Numbered from the stretch's first letter, positions 1 through 11,143 are shown. The stretch: 64,000 nucleotides of DNA from Tragulus kanchil (GCA_022376925.1 JAIOJX010000002.1:134426831-134490830), one strand, 5' to 3'. Program-made: numbers and translations. Notes: generated from the letters alone by a model not told the origin.

Positions 1-640
1 GGTAAGCCAGCTTTTTCACTCTCCTTCTTCACTTTCATCAAGAGGCTTTTTTTTTTTTAAAGACCTTTTTCTTTTTTCTTTTTTAACATTTATTTTATTT
101 ATTTATCTTTTTGGGGGGTGAGGTGGGGAGGGAGTGGGACGGGCGGGCCACTTCTATTGGTCTTTTCATTTATCTATTTATCTATTTTCATTTATCTGTC
201 TGTTCTTTGGCTCCTGTGGGCCTCCCATCACGGTGGCCTCTGTCATTGCAGAGCACCGGCTCTGGGCGCACGCGCCCCTGAGCTCTGGCTTGGTAATAGG
301 ACACATCGGTCCAGCCGCTCCGCGGCACATGGGATCTTCCCAGGCCAGGGATCGAACCGGCGCCCCTTGCACTGCAAGGCGGTGTCCTTACCCACTGGAC
401 CACTAGGGGAAGCCCAAGAGGCTCTTTTGTTCCTCTTCACTTTCTACCATTAGGATGGTGTCATCTGCATACCTGAGGTTATTGGTATTTCTCCCGGCAA
501 TCTTGATTCCAGCTTGACATTCATCCAGCCCAGTATTTCCCATGATGTACTCTGCATATAAGTTAAGTAAGCAAGGTGACAGTATACAGCCTCAACCCAT
601 TCCTCTCCCAATTTTGAACCAGTCTGTTGTTTCGCTGTCT
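1..640 (-). mobile_element. BovB: BovB (RTE) LINE fragment, split by a SINE
   Basis: The plus strand reads as the reverse complement of the BovB reverse-transcriptase region. It has a segment about controlling strand-like 'ctcttcactttct' followed by 'gatgtactctgcatataag', both recognisable in ruminant BovB copies. The element occupies 1-47 and resumes at 415, with a SINE inserted between. It runs off the left window edge and loses similarity around 630-640. No long reading frame survives on the minus strand, so it is a dead fragment. The family was recognised from memory, not by alignment. Confidence 0.75.
48..414 (-). mobile_element. Young tRNA-derived (CHR-like) SINE inserted in BovB
   Basis: In antisense this element ends in 'ccactggaccactagggga' plus 'agccc', the complement of the tRNA-like 5' head. 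An internal 'ggatcgaaccgg' is the complement of a B-box-like motif. Its plus-strand start is a T-rich tract (the poly-A tail in antisense), then a G-rich tract and 'cttctattggtc', the 3' extension of the young subfamily. A 9-bp target-site duplication, caagaggct, lies at 39-47 and 415-423. The insertion is therefore younger than the BovB host copy. Confidence 0.85.
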
Positions 641-772
641 CGTTGTATGGATAATTTGAGACTCATTTATTTGAGTTCCTCAAGGTCAAAGACAAATAAA
701 TAACAGCCATGGTTTCAATGCTAAAATGCATACTTTTAAAGTTATTTATTATTTTATTTTTTGCATACACTG
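641..772. other. AT-rich spacer, nothing recognised
   Basis: This short AT-rich stretch contains no recognisable gene or repeat apart from T-rich sequence that may be the tail of the following CHR SINE. Confidence 0.4.
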
Positions 773-773
773 A

Positions 774-1030
774 GTCTTCATCGCTGCTTGTAGACTTTCT
801 CTGGTGTGGTGAGCAGGACCTACTCTTAAGTTGCGGTGTGCAGGCTTCTCCTTGCAGTGGTTTCTCTTGTTGCAGAGAATGGGCTCCAGGGTATATGGGC
901 TTCAGTGGCTGTGGCATGTGAGCTCAGTAGTTTTGGCTTGGTTTCTCTGAGGCATGCAGAATCTTCTTGGACCAGGGGCCAAACCCTGTCCTCTGCATTG
1001 CAAGGTGGATTCTTTACCATTGGAGGAAAA
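774..1030 (-). mobile_element. CHR-2-like SINE, diverged
   Basis: The antisense order matches the CHR-2 type of cetartiodactyl tRNA SINE: 'cttcatcgctgc', then 'gtgcaggcttctccttgca', then 'ctcttgttgcagag', then an 'accaggggccaaaccctgt' B-box region, then 'ttctttaccattgga'. Many substitutions show it is old. The minus-strand frame across it is incidental. Confidence 0.7.
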
Positions 1031-1922
1031 GACCGTCTGTTTCCTTCTTCTAAAAGACCTTTTATTTCCTTCTTGACCACGAAGGAAATAAAAAGATGTA
1101 TGCTTTTAATCATTACACTATTATGATGTCAGTTAATATAACCATTTCGTCTACATTTTCTCTTTTGTTCTGGAACGGGTAAGTGTTTTTCCAGGAAGGT
1201 TTTCATAAGCTGTTGACATGAATACATGGAGAAGACTGTGACCAGCTTAGAAGGGGAGTACATTCATCTCAGATGAACATTTATGGGGTTTATTTTTAAC
1301 TGGTTACAGATCTTGGACTAACATTTGAACACAACTTGTCTACAAAGCTCTTTATTCTAATTTTAGCTTGAGCCACTCTGGATGAATCTAAGAAGGAGAC
1401 GGGAATTCCTTTTTATTGAGTTTGACTCTGAAGTGGGTATGCTCATCTCAAAAATGGAGAAGTAAAATTGAGGTGACTCGCACAGGGTCATTCTGGTCTA
1501 TTATATTAGTGAATCAGTGATTTGCTGTCTCCATGTAAGAGGATTATAGATTCTCATCTGTTGCTATGTGATGCAGAGTATTTACCTACAGGAAGAATGA
1601 ACTTTCCTTTTCCTGTTGATATGGAGCATGGCTGTGTGATACCCATTGGCCAGTGGAATTGAGAGGATATGATATTCTGTACATCTAACCAGAAGCTTTA
1701 ACAGTCATTGAGTGATTTGCCCATTGCTCTTTTCCCTATCCTCAGGACCACGTGAGGACTGTTTCCTCAGCTTATATCCTGACATATAAAAGACACATGG
1801 ATTTGAAGGAGTGGGAGGAAGGGAGGCTCGAGAAGGAGGTTCAACTGATTTGCCGTGTTGTCCGGCAGAAACCAACTACAAAACATTATTTATTTAGACA
1901 AATAAATGCATAAAAACTGAAA

Positions 1923-2179
1923 GTCTTCATCGCTGCTTGTAGACTTTCTCTGGTGTGGTGAGCAGGACCTACTCTTAAGTTGCGGTGTGCAGGCTTCTCC
2001 TTGCAGTGGTTTCTCTTGTTGCAGAGAATGGGCTCCAGGGTATATGGGCTTCAGTGGCTGTGGCATGTGAGCTCAGTAGTTTTGGCTTGGTTTCTCTGAG
2101 GCATGCAGAATCTTCTTGGACCAGGGGCCAAACCCTGTCCTCTGCATTGCAAGGTGGATTCTTTACCATTGGAGGAAAA
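1923..2179 (-). mobile_element. CHR-2-like SINE, second copy within D1
   Basis: This is the same element as at 774-1030, carried in the second copy of D1. The sequence is essentially identical, so it is not an independent insertion. Confidence 0.7.
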
Positions 2180-2699
2180 GACCGTCTGTTTCCTTCTTCT
2201 AAAAGACCTTTTATTTCCTTCTTGACCACGAAGGAAATAAAAAGATGTATGCTTTTAATCATTACACTATTATGATGTCAGTTAATATAACCATTTCGTC
2301 TACATTTTCTCTTTTGTTCTGGAACGGGTAAGTGTTTTTCCAGGAAGGTTTTCATAAGCTGTTGACATGAATACATGGAGAAGACTGTGACCAGCTTAGA
2401 AGGGGAGTACATTCATCTCAGATGAACATTTATGGGGTTTATTTTTAACTGGTTACAGATCTTGGACTAACATTTGAACACAACTTGTCTACAAAGCTCT
2501 TTATTCTAATTTTAGCTTGAGCCACTCTGGATGAATCTAAGAAGGAGACGGGAATTCCTTTTTATTGAGTTTGACTCTGAAGTGGGTATGCTCATCTCAA
2601 AAATGGAGAAGTAAAATTGAGGTGACTCGCACAGGGTCATTCTGGTCTATTATATTAGTGAATCAGTGATTTGCTGTCTCCATGTAAGAGGATTATAGA

Positions 2700-3225
2700 T
2701 TCTCATCTGTTGCTATGTGATGCAGAGTATTTACCTACAGGAAGAATGAACTTTCCTTTTCCTGTTGATATGGAGCATGGCTGTGTGATACCCATTGGCC
2801 AGTGGAATTGAGAGGATATGATATTCTGTACATCTAACCAGAAGCTTTAACAGTCATTGAGTGATTTGCCCATTGCTCTTTTCCCCTATCCCTCAGGACC
2901 ACGTGAGGACTGTTTCCTCAGCTTATATCCTGACATATAAAAGACACATGGATTTGAAGGAGTGGGGAGGAAGGGAGGCTCGAGAAGGAGGTTCAACTGA
3001 TTTGCCGTGTTGTCCGGCAGAAACCAACTCAGCATTGTAAAGCAATTATCCTTCATTTAAAAATAAAAAAGAGAGAAAAAGACACATGGAGCAAAGCCAC
3101 AGAGCTGCAGACACTTGCAATGACATGTAGCATGAACAGGAAGTACACTTTGCATGGTGTAAAGCCACTGAAATGTGGGGTTGCTTGTTGTTACAGTCTT
3201 ACCTAGCAAAAGCTGACTAATACCT
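2700..3225 (+). mobile_element. MLT1-like MaLR LTR remnant
   Basis: The stretch contains 'atggagcatggctgtgtga', 'cccattggccagtgga' and 'agaagctttaacagtcatt'. It ends with 'aaagccactgaaatgtggg' and 'aaaagctgactaatac'. This order resembles the 3' part of mammalian ERVL-MaLR LTRs. A partial copy lies in the first copy of D1 at about 1560-1877. It is non-coding and strongly diverged. The family assignment is from memory and could be a related MaLR subfamily. Confidence 0.45.
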
Positions 3226-3532
3226 TTGTATACCTAGTAACTTGGCTAAGCTGGAGGTTAATCCAACTTGAGTATCAAATTCTATCAACATTCTTTTCCT
3301 TATTTCAGTTTTCCCTAATAGTCTCCTCTTAACACTATTTTTTGTGTGTACTGTGACCTTTAAAAAATATCTTTTGAATGGCCTGCTTTTTCATTTCAAC
3401 ACATTTGTTTCAAAGGAAACTTTCACTATAAAAATGGGAAAACCATGTCACCATAAAGAATTAGTGACTATAAAAATGAACCCAATTAAAACTATTACAA
3501 AATGCTTTCAAGGTATTGTTGGCTGACGAGGT
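3226..3532. other. AT-rich unique sequence
   Basis: No gene or repeat family was recognised. A 60-codon plus-strand frame (3344-3526) has no domain-like composition and no splice or poly(A) context that would support expression. Confidence 0.4.
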
Positions 3533-3929
3533 TTGAATTCAGAACATCCCTCCTACCTTTGTTCCAAAAGGGAATTTAGCACATATTAGAGTGGCGGTCA
3601 AAACCTATAAAATCCAAATGGAGATTTTCTCTTTTGATAGAATTAGAAGGATTGAAAATAATTGAAATGGGACAGCTTCCAGTTATTACAGTTTGCAGTG
3701 ACTGAATGCCATGTCTGTATTTCACTGCTCTCATATATAGCCAGTGAGTGAGATGTGCCTCTCACGGGGCGTTTCCTTCCCTTTTGTTTATATGTAATGA
3801 TTGTAAACATTTTCAGCACAGAAGTACTATTCCATGTGAGAGGTCTTCTCTAATGTGCTCTGTGTAATTCCTCCCTTATCAGGTGAGGAGACCAAGAGGT
3901 TAAGCCTCTTATCACTGCCTAGGAAGAGG

Positions 3930-4149
3930 TGTGTGTGCTCAGTCACTGGCCACATCTGACTTTTCGCCACCCTTTGGAATGTAACCCGCCAGGCTTCTTT
4001 GTCCATGGGATTTTCCAGACAAGAATACCGGAATGGGTTGTCATTTCCTCCTCCAGGGGATCTTCCTGACCCAGGGACTGAACCCGTACCTCCTGCATCT
4101 CCTGCATTGGGAGTCGAATTCTTGACCACTGAGCCGCCTGGGAAGGTCC
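3930..4149 (-). mobile_element. Bov-tA SINE
   Basis: In antisense it carries 'gtgctcagtcactggccac', 'gccaggcttctttgtccat', 'caagaataccggaatgggt' and 'gatcttcctgacccaggga', ending in 'gccgcctgggaagg'. This is the order BovB-derived Bov-A unit then tRNA-like head, read on the opposite strand. Moderate divergence shows it is inactive. Confidence 0.88.
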
Positions 4150-5028
4150 TAAGTGAAAGCCAGGGTTGGGATTTAAATCCAGGTGTGTCTGATGCTTACT
4201 CCTCACTGGGGAGTTTCAGTGGATGAAGCCACTGGGTATTGCTGCTTTATGGTGTCAGAGCAGCCGCTGCTCTGGGGTGTCAGCCTGGGGCCCTGACAGG
4301 GTCTCTCTACAGCCAGGCGGCCAGCACAGCCACTAAGCAGGCTCTCAGGGGCTGTTTACGGGTGTTCCCATAATCTTCTGTGCTTCCCTCTGTCCAGGCG
4401 TCACCTAGGTGTATGAATTAGCTTCTTCTTTATTTCAGGCTACCCCCAAACGGCACAACAAATCAGTTGGACTCACTCCTGTGTCTGTAGTCAGATGGCA
4501 GGTTACCTAGGGCTTTTCAGGCCTAGGTTGGCTTCACACGAATCTAGTGCTAGGATGTGCGTTTACTGAAGCAGGAGAGAGACTGGATCCTGGGTCTCCC
4601 CATCCACCAAGCTGCGAAAATGGGCTGCTAGGCTTGAATTCAGAACATCCCTCCTACCTTTGTTCCAAAAGGAATTTAGCACATATTAGAGTGGCGGTCA
4701 AAACCTATAAAATCCAAATGGAGATTTTCTCTTTGATAGAATTAGAAGGATTGAAAATAATTGAAATGGGACAGCTTCCAGTTATTACAGTTTGCAGTGA
4801 CTGAATGCCATGTCTGTATTTCACTGCTCTCATATATAGCCAGTGAGTGAGATGTGCCTCTCACGGGGCGTTTCCTTCCCTTTTGTTTATATGTAATGAT
4901 TGTAAACATTTTCAGCACAGAAGTACTATTCCATGTGAGAGGTCTTCTCTAATGTGCTCTGTGTAATTCCTCCCTTATCAGGTGAGGAGACCAAGAGGTT
5001 AAGCCTCTTATCACTGCCTAGGAAGAGG

Positions 5029-5248
5029 TGTGTGTGCTCAGTCACTGGCCACATCTGACTTTTCGCCACCCTTTGGAATGTAACCCGCCAGGCTTCTTTG
5101 TCCATGGGATTTTCCAGACAAGAATACCGGAATGGGTTGTCATTTCCTCCTCCAGGGGATCTTCCTGACCCAGGGACTGAACCCGTACCTCCTGCATCTC
5201 CTGCATTGGGAGTCGAATTCTTGACCACTGAGCCGCCTGGGAAGGTCC
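5029..5248 (-). mobile_element. Bov-tA SINE, second copy within D2
   Basis: This is the same element as at 3930-4149, repeated by D2 and essentially identical. Confidence 0.88.
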
Positions 5249-5719
5249 TAAGTGAAAGCCAGGGTTGGGATTTAAATCCAGGTGTGTCTGATGCTTACTC
5301 CTCACTGGGGAGTTTCAGTGGATGAAGCCACTGGGTATTGCTGCTTTATGGTGTCAGAGCAGCCGCTGCTCTGGGGTGTCAGCCTGGGGCCCTGACAGGG
5401 TCTCTCTACAGCCAGGCGGCCAGCACAGCCACTAAGCAGGCTCTCAGGGGCTGTTTACGGGTGTTCCCATAATCTTCTGTGCTTCCCTCTGTCCAGGCGT
5501 CACCTAGGTGTATGAATTAGCTTCTTCTTTATTTCAGGCTACCCCCAAACGGCACAACAAATCAGTTGGACTCACTCCTGTGTCTGTAGTCAGATGGCAG
5601 GTTACCTAGGGCTTTTCAGGCCTAGGTTGGCTTCACACACGAATCTAGTGCTAGGATGTGCGTTTACTGAAGCAGGAGAGAGACTGGATCCTGGGTGTCT
5701 CCCCATCCACCAAGCTGCG

Positions 5720-6334
5720 CAGGCTGGATCACAGACAGTTGGGCAAGGTTCCAGGGTCCTAAGAACACAAGCATGAGAGGACTCTTGAAAAATGCTTCCG
5801 AGTTGGCACACTGTTCCTTCTGCTGCTTCTACTGGATGAAAACCAGTCTTGGGCCATTCAGATTTGAGAAGTGGGGCATGGAGGGGAGGAATGGCAAAGC
5901 CATGTTACAGGGGGATATGGACTCAAGGAGGGGTCTTGTCGAAGGCCATCTTTGCAGCTCCTGCCGTTGCTCCTTCCCTCGCCTCTGAGCAGAGGCTGTG
6001 GAGTAGGGGCGCCTCTCTCTCCACACGCTTGGCCTGCCAAGGGGTGGAATGCATTGCTCCCCAGCCACCGGGCCTTCTCCTGTTCTTTCGGTTCACCATG
6101 CTTGTACCCATCTCAGTGGCTCTCTGACTCCAAATAGGAGTATGGCTGCTTCTCATCATCTCTGTCTCAGCTCAGTCATCACCTGGCTGAGAAGCCTTCT
6201 CCACCTCCCCTGCCTTCTTACTGCTTTCAACTTTCTCATCACATCACCTCCTTTTTCCTTTCATGGCATCTGTGACCATACAGAATTGTGCAGGAAGGGG
6301 AACCCATCCCAGTACCCCAAAGGGGGTTCTTGTC
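5720..6334. other. Unique sequence, no gene recognised
   Basis: This is moderately GC-rich, repeat-free DNA, repeated at about 6857-7471. Open frames of 60-145 codons exist on both strands at once (for example minus 6740-7177), but their lengths change between the two copies through single-base indels. That argues against coding function. No splice-bounded exon could be supported. Confidence 0.45.
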
Positions 6335-6491
6335 TGACAGGTGGAGATAAGTTGTCAAGGAGACACACGTGCTGATAAAGCAAGAGACTTTTTGGGAAGG
6401 CGCGCCTGGGTGGAGAGCAGCAGGGTCAGGGGACCGAGGAGAACTGCTGTACCATGTGGCTCGCAGTCTTGCATTTTATGGTGAGGAGGGT
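6335..6491 (-). mobile_element. LTR-like segment, truncated copy in D3
   Basis: This is the first 157 bp of the LTR-like element described at 7472-7870, cut off where copy 1 of D3 ends. Confidence 0.4.
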
Positions 6492-7471
6492 TGAGCAGCA
6501 GGGCTGCTCTGGGGTGTCAGCCTGGGGCCCTGACAGGGTCTCTCTACAGCCAGGCGGCCAGCACAGCCACTAAGCAGGCTCTCAGGGGCTGTTTACGGGT
6601 GTTCCCATAATCTTCTGTGCTTCCCTCTGTCCAGGCGTCACCTAGGTGTATGAATTAGCTTCTTCTTTATTTCAGGCTACCCCCAAACGGCACAACAAAT
6701 CAGTTGGACTCACTCCTGTGTCTGTAGTCAGATGGCAGGTTACCTAGGGCTTTTCAGGCCTAGGTTGGCTTCACACACGAATCTAGTGCTAGGATGTGCG
6801 TTTACTGAAGCAGGAGAGAGACTGGATCCTGGGTGTCTCCCCATCCACCAAGCTGCGCAGGCTGGATCACAGACAGTTGGGCAAGGTTCCAGGGTCCTAA
6901 GAACACAAGCATGAGAGGACTCTTGAAAAATGCTTCCGAGTTGGCACACTGTTCCTTCTGCTGCTTCTACTGGATGAAAACCAGTCTTGGGCCATTCAGA
7001 TTTGAGAAGTGGGGCATGGAGGGAGGAATGGCAAAGCCATGTTACAGGGGGATGTGGACTCAAGGAGGGGTCTTGTCGAAGGCCATCTTTGCAGCTCCTG
7101 CCGTTGCTCCTTCCCTCGCCTCTGAGCAGAGGCTGTGGAGTAGGGGCGCCTCTCTCTCCACACGCTTGGCCTGCCAAGGGGTGGAATGCATTGCTCCCCA
7201 GCCACCGGGCCTTCTCCTGTTCTTTCGGTTCACCATGCTTGTACCCATCTCAGTGGCTCTCTGACTCCAAATAGGAGTATGGCTGCTTCTCATCATCTCT
7301 GTCTCAGCTCAGTCATCACCTGGCTGAGAAGCCTTCTCCACCTCCCCTGCCTTCTTACTGCTTTCAACTTTCTCATCACATCACCTCCTTTTTCCTTTCA
7401 TGGCATCTGTGACCATACAGAATTGTGCAGGAAGGGGAACCCATCCCAGTACCCCAAAGGGGGTTCTTGTC

Positions 7472-7870
7472 TGACAGGTGGAGATAAGTTGTCAAGGAGA
7501 CACACGTGCTGATAAAGCAAGAGACTTTATTGGGAAGGCGCGCCTGGGTGGAGAGCAGCAGGGTCAGGGGACCGAGGAGAACTGCTGTACCATGTGGCTC
7601 GCAGTCTTGCATTTTATGGTGAGAGGGTTAGTTTCCGGGTTGTTCCTAGCCAGTCATTCTGACTCAGAGTCCTTCATGGTGCGAAGAAGGATTCCAGGGG
7701 AGGAGGATTCTGGGAGGCTTTGTAGGACCTATGAAGCAGCGTTTCCTCTCTTCTTTTGACTTTTCCTGAATTCTTCCAGCTGGTGGTAGCTTGTTAGTTC
7801 CGTGTTCCTTACCAGGACCTCTTGTTGTAAGGTAACTCACGAAAGTTACTATCTTGCCTGACCAGGGCAG
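7472..7870 (-). mobile_element. Endogenous retroviral LTR-like segment (probable solo LTR)
   Basis: On the minus strand a TATA-like 'cataaaa' (complement of 7612-7618) precedes an AATAAA poly(A) signal (complement of 7526-7531) by about 85 bp. The segment terminates in CA (the complement of 'tgacagg' at 7472). This U3-R-U5 order is typical of LTRs. No adjacent internal retroviral coding sequence or primer-binding site was seen. The far boundary is uncertain and no target-site duplication was identified. Confidence 0.45.
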
Positions 7871-8349
7871 GCGATTTCAGTGGTTTCCGTAACAGAGTTG
7901 TTTGTACGTGTCTGTCTTCTAGAAAGTAAGTTTTGGGAGATCAGGGCCCCTAGCCTCTCTTGTTCTCTGTTAATTTTCCAACTCCTCAAACAAAAGTTGG
8001 CACAGAGTGAGTACTCAACACAGATTGGTCCAGGGATGCTACTTAGGTGTCCGAATGGCTTCCCCATTCCTCTGCTTGTGTCCTAAGGCGCTGACTGCAG
8101 GAAGTAATCCTTTGCCGGCCAGCTTAGCAGCAAGGACAGGCGAGGTTCCCAGGACGGCACCTTCCAGGTGGCTGCTTTTCCCCAAATCCATGTGGCCTCT
8201 GTGAGTCTCAGGCAGAACTTGTTGGGTCACAAGTGATGGAAATTCACTCATGCAGCCTGAGGCCAAGAGGCAGACTTGTTCATGGTTAAATGCAGGGTGT
8301 TGGAACTCCACTATTGGGCTTCTGATTCTGGATCTGGTGCACTATGGTA

Positions 8350-8517
8350 GTAGTAGTGGTTTAGTTGCTCAGTCTTGTCCGACTCCTGCGACCCCATGGA
8401 CTGTAGCCCGCCAGTCTTCTCTGTCCATGGGATTCTCTGGGCAGGAATACTGGAGTGGGTTGCCATGCCCTACTCCAGGGTGATCTTCTCAATTCAGGGA
8501 TGGAACCTTGGTCTCCT
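8350..8517 (-). mobile_element. Bov-tA SINE truncated at the D4 junction
   Basis: The antisense Bov-tA sequence runs from 'gtagtagtagtggtttagt' through 'gactcctgcgaccccatgg' and 'ggaatactggagtgggttg', then stops abruptly at 8517. The complete version is at 9466-9678. The truncation comes from the duplication boundary and not from retrotransposition. Confidence 0.85.
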
Positions 8518-8587
8518 GGCATCTGTGACCATACAGAATTGTGCAGGAAGGGGAACCCATCCCAGTACCCCAAAGGGGGTTCTTGTC

Positions 8588-8986
8588 TGACAGGTGGAGA
8601 TAAGTTGTCAAGGAGACACACGTGCTGATAAAGCAAGAGACTTTATTGGGAAGGCGCGCCTGGGTGGAGAGCAGCAGGGTCAGGGGACCGAGGAGAACTG
8701 CTGTACCATGTGGCTCGCAGTCTTGCATTTTATGGTGAGAGGGTTAGTTTCCGGGTTGTTCCTAGCCAGTCATTCTGACTCAGAGTCCTTCATGGTGCGA
8801 AGAAGGATTCCAGGGGAGGAGGATTCTGGGAGGCTTTGTAGGACCTATGAAGCAGCGTTTCCTCTCTTCTTTTGACTTTTCCTGAATTCTTCCAGCTGGT
8901 GGTAGCTTGTTAGTTCCGTGTTCCTTACCAGGACCTCTTGTTGTAAGGTAACTCACGAAAGTTACTATCTTGCCTGACCAGGGCAG
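8588..8986 (-). mobile_element. LTR-like segment, second copy within D4
   Basis: This is the same element as at 7472-7870, repeated by D4 and essentially identical. Confidence 0.45.
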
Positions 8987-9465
8987 GCGATTTCAGTGGT
9001 TTCCGTAACAGAGTTGTTTGTACGTGTCTGTCTTCTAGAAAGTAAGTTTTGGGAGATCAGGGCCCCTAGCCTCTCTTGTTCTCTGTTAATTTTCCAACTC
9101 CTCAAACAAAAGTTGGCACAGAGTGAGTACTCAACACAGATTGGTCCAGGGATGCTACTTAGGTGTCCGAATGGCTTCCCCATTCCTCTGCTTGTGTCCT
9201 AAGGCGCTGACTGCAGGAAGTAATCCTTTGCCGGCCAGCTTAGCAGCAAGGACAGGCGAGGTTCCCAGGACGGCACCTTCCAGGTGGCTGCTTTTCCCCA
9301 AATCCATGTGGCCTCTGTGAGTCTCAGGCAGAACTTGTTGGGTCACAAGTGATGGAAATTCACTCATGCAGCCTGAGGCCAAGAGGCAGACTTGTTCATG
9401 GTTAAATGCAGGGTGTTGGAACTCCACTATTGGGCTTCTGATTCTGGATCTGGTGCACTATGGTA

Positions 9466-9788
9466 GTAGTAGTGGTTTAGTTGCTCAGTCTTGTCCGACT
9501 CCTGCGACCCCATGGACTGTAGCCCGCCAGTCTTCTCTGTCCATGGGATTCTCTGGGCAGGAATACTGGAGTGGGTTGCCATGCCCTACTCCAGGGTGAT
9601 CTTCTCAATTCAGGGATGGAACCTTGGTCTCCTGTATTGCAGTATGATTCCTCACCACTGAGCCATCAAGGAAGCCCTTACATATACATGTATTTGAGAC
9701 CCCATGGACTGTAGCCTGCCAGGCTCCTCTGTCCATGGGATTCTCCAGGCAAGAATACTGGAGTGGGTTGCCATGCCCTCCTCCAGGG
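9466..9788 (-). mobile_element. Bov-tA plus Bov-A composite SINE
   Basis: A full antisense Bov-tA (9466-9678, ending 'ccatcaaggaagccctt') is followed, after a short 'catatacatgtatttgaga' linker, by a second Bov-A unit at 9692-9788. That unit carries 'gccaggctcctctgtccat' and 'caagaatactggagtgggt'. This dimeric arrangement is typical of Bov-A2-type elements. Confidence 0.8.
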
Positions 9789-9789
9789 T

Positions 9790-9945
9790 GCTCTGAAGGG
9801 AGTTACTTAAACTCTCTGTGCCTCCATTTCCTCACCCACAAACAAGGAAGAGGGAAGAGGGGTTACTGTTGGCTGCCTCAGGGTTTTCAGGAAAATTAAA
9901 TGAGTGTGTCTAGGTAGAGTATTTACTGCTGAGCATTTGGGAAGC
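9790..9945 (+). mobile_element. MIR SINE
   Basis: MIR core features are visible: 'gagttacttaaactctctg', 'tgcctccatttcctca', then a 'gaaaattaaatgagtgtg' tail. It is heavily diverged, as expected for this ancient mammalian family. Confidence 0.6.
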
Positions 9946-10328
9946 CTCTCTGAATGTGAGCCGCTGCTGCTGTGGTTATGATTAATTTGGATGCTCTCCG
10001 TGTGATCGAAGGGCAGGAAGTTTAGCTGGGCTTCATGAGTGTCTGGAGGAAAGAGCTGGAAAACCAGCCCTCGGGAACACGGGCAGCTGTGCTCTTTCCC
10101 TGTCTCTGTATCTCTGGCCGCTGGGTTCTTTTGTTCCCATGTGTCTGCCTGGTTCTCCTTTCTTTGGCTTTCTTGGGCTATGGTTATCCTGGATTAACCA
10201 CACTCTTTCTGGCCATATTTAGACTATCTCCCAACTGGAACGGATAGCATCTCTTAGGTCTAGTTCTAAGTTTCTGGGATAATCTGATGGCTGCACACTG
10301 GATCAGGTGCCCTGCACTCAGGCCATAT
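9946..10328. other. Unique sequence
   Basis: No repeat was recognised. A 70-codon plus-strand frame at 10035-10247 has a hydrophobic stretch but no supporting homology I can name. Confidence 0.35.
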
Positions 10329-10330
10329 AG

Positions 10331-10367
<37 letters not shown>

Positions 10368-10380
10368 TGCACGTGTGCAC
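10329..10380. repeat. (GT)n microsatellite
   Basis: A run of about 17 GT units passes into alternating GC/GT sequence ('gcgcgtgcacgtgtgcac'). It is flanked by an imperfect 19-bp repeat (10310-10328 and 10380-10398), so the tract expanded inside a small local duplication. Cys/Val and Thr/His peptide runs across it are translation artefacts. Confidence 0.95.
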
Positions 10381-10398
10381 CCTACACTTAGGCCATTT

Positions 10399-11143
10399 AA
10401 CTGTGTATATGTAGGGGGTATGGATAAGGAGGACACTCTAGCTGGGATCCCGCCCCTATACGTTTTGGAACAGTCTTCCAGAGGTTGGCAGAGATCCAAG
10501 AGATGTCAGCTAGGGGCAGCTACTATTCATAGTTTCTACTTCAAGGCTTCTCTACTGGTTGAGGCTCTCAAACATGTATTTCCCACTCAGTCGCATCAAA
10601 GTCATTATTTTTAGATATTCCCCAGCACTCATACCTCTAATTAGACTAAACTCTTGCCTTCTTCCTCTGTAAATCACTTGGTCATTTCCTGATCTTATTT
10701 ATATTTGACTGCCATGCATATGGAAAACTTCACAGACTGAATTTCAAGGTTGGATGCGAAAAATGCTCTTCTAAGCCTATAACAAATAGACACCCACACC
10801 CAAATATTCGTGGACTTGCTAAAATAGCATTAGGCTGAAGATGCATTTCCTCCAGTTTCTGATTTCACCAATAATGCCTGTCTTTCCATGTCAGCGTATA
10901 GGCATTCAAATGAATGAGTGACCTGTGTGTGAATTTCATTGTCTGTGTGAACTAAGAGTTCTTGAACTTTCCTCACATTTCCAGCTTGTCCATGTACTTT
11001 ATCAATAACGGATGCCTGTGTAACACTTCAGCGAGTCTGTCTCTCCCTGAATAGAGATGGACCATGACATCTCACCTACAGGAACCCAGGCAGAGCACTT
11101 CACTGTAGGAAACATCCTAGGTTTAAGAAATACCTGTGTATAG
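10399..11143. other. Unique sequence, no gene recognised
   Basis: This is an AT-leaning stretch without recognisable repeats. A plus-strand frame that starts inside the GT tract runs into it but has no coding signature. Confidence 0.4.

Larger units (their letters stand above)
773..3029. repeat. Direct duplication D1 (773-1877 / 1922-3029)
   Basis: The two copies are about 1.1 kb and differ mainly by single-base homopolymer indels near the end (for example 'ttttccctatcctc' against 'ttttcccctatccctc'). They are separated by 44 bp of AT-rich filler at 1878-1921. The differences lie near the end of copy 1, as expected of a contig end. This is read as an untrimmed assembly overlap. Confidence 0.95.
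3533..5719. repeat. Direct duplication D2 (3533-4616 / 4634-5719)
   Basis: The two copies of about 1.09 kb are separated by 17 bp of filler. Copy 1 loses bases only near its right end: 'cacacgaat' against 'cacacacgaat', and 'gggtctcc' against 'gggtgtctcc'. Copy 2 loses two bases near its left end, in the 'aaaagggaattt' and 'ctcttttgatag' tracts. This end-localised error is the signature expected of contig termini. Confidence 0.95.
5365..7628. repeat. Direct duplication D3 (5365-6491 / 6503-7628)
   Basis: The copies are about 1.13 kb, with a junction filler near 6492-6502. Copy 1 lacks a 'ta' in 'gactttattggg' near its right end. The 5365-5719 part is also in D2, so that stretch occurs three times (from about 4266, 5365 and 6503). 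That follows if the middle contig (4634-6491, about 1.86 kb) is shorter than two overlaps. Confidence 0.95.
7402..9634. repeat. Direct duplication D4 (7402-8517 / 8518-9634)
   Basis: The two copies abut directly with no filler. The junction at 8517/8518 passes from the interior of a Bov-tA SINE into 'ggcatctgtgaccatacag'. The copies appear nearly identical over 1,116 bp. The segment 7402-7628 also belongs to D3 and is present three times. Confidence 0.96.

Noticed and set aside
773..3029. Possibility that the ~1.1-kb duplications are a novel mobile or tandem-amplifying system
   Set aside because: Each pair has a different sequence, with no shared termini, no common inserted element and no target-site duplication. 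Error is enriched at contig-like edges. An untrimmed-overlap artefact explains all of these.
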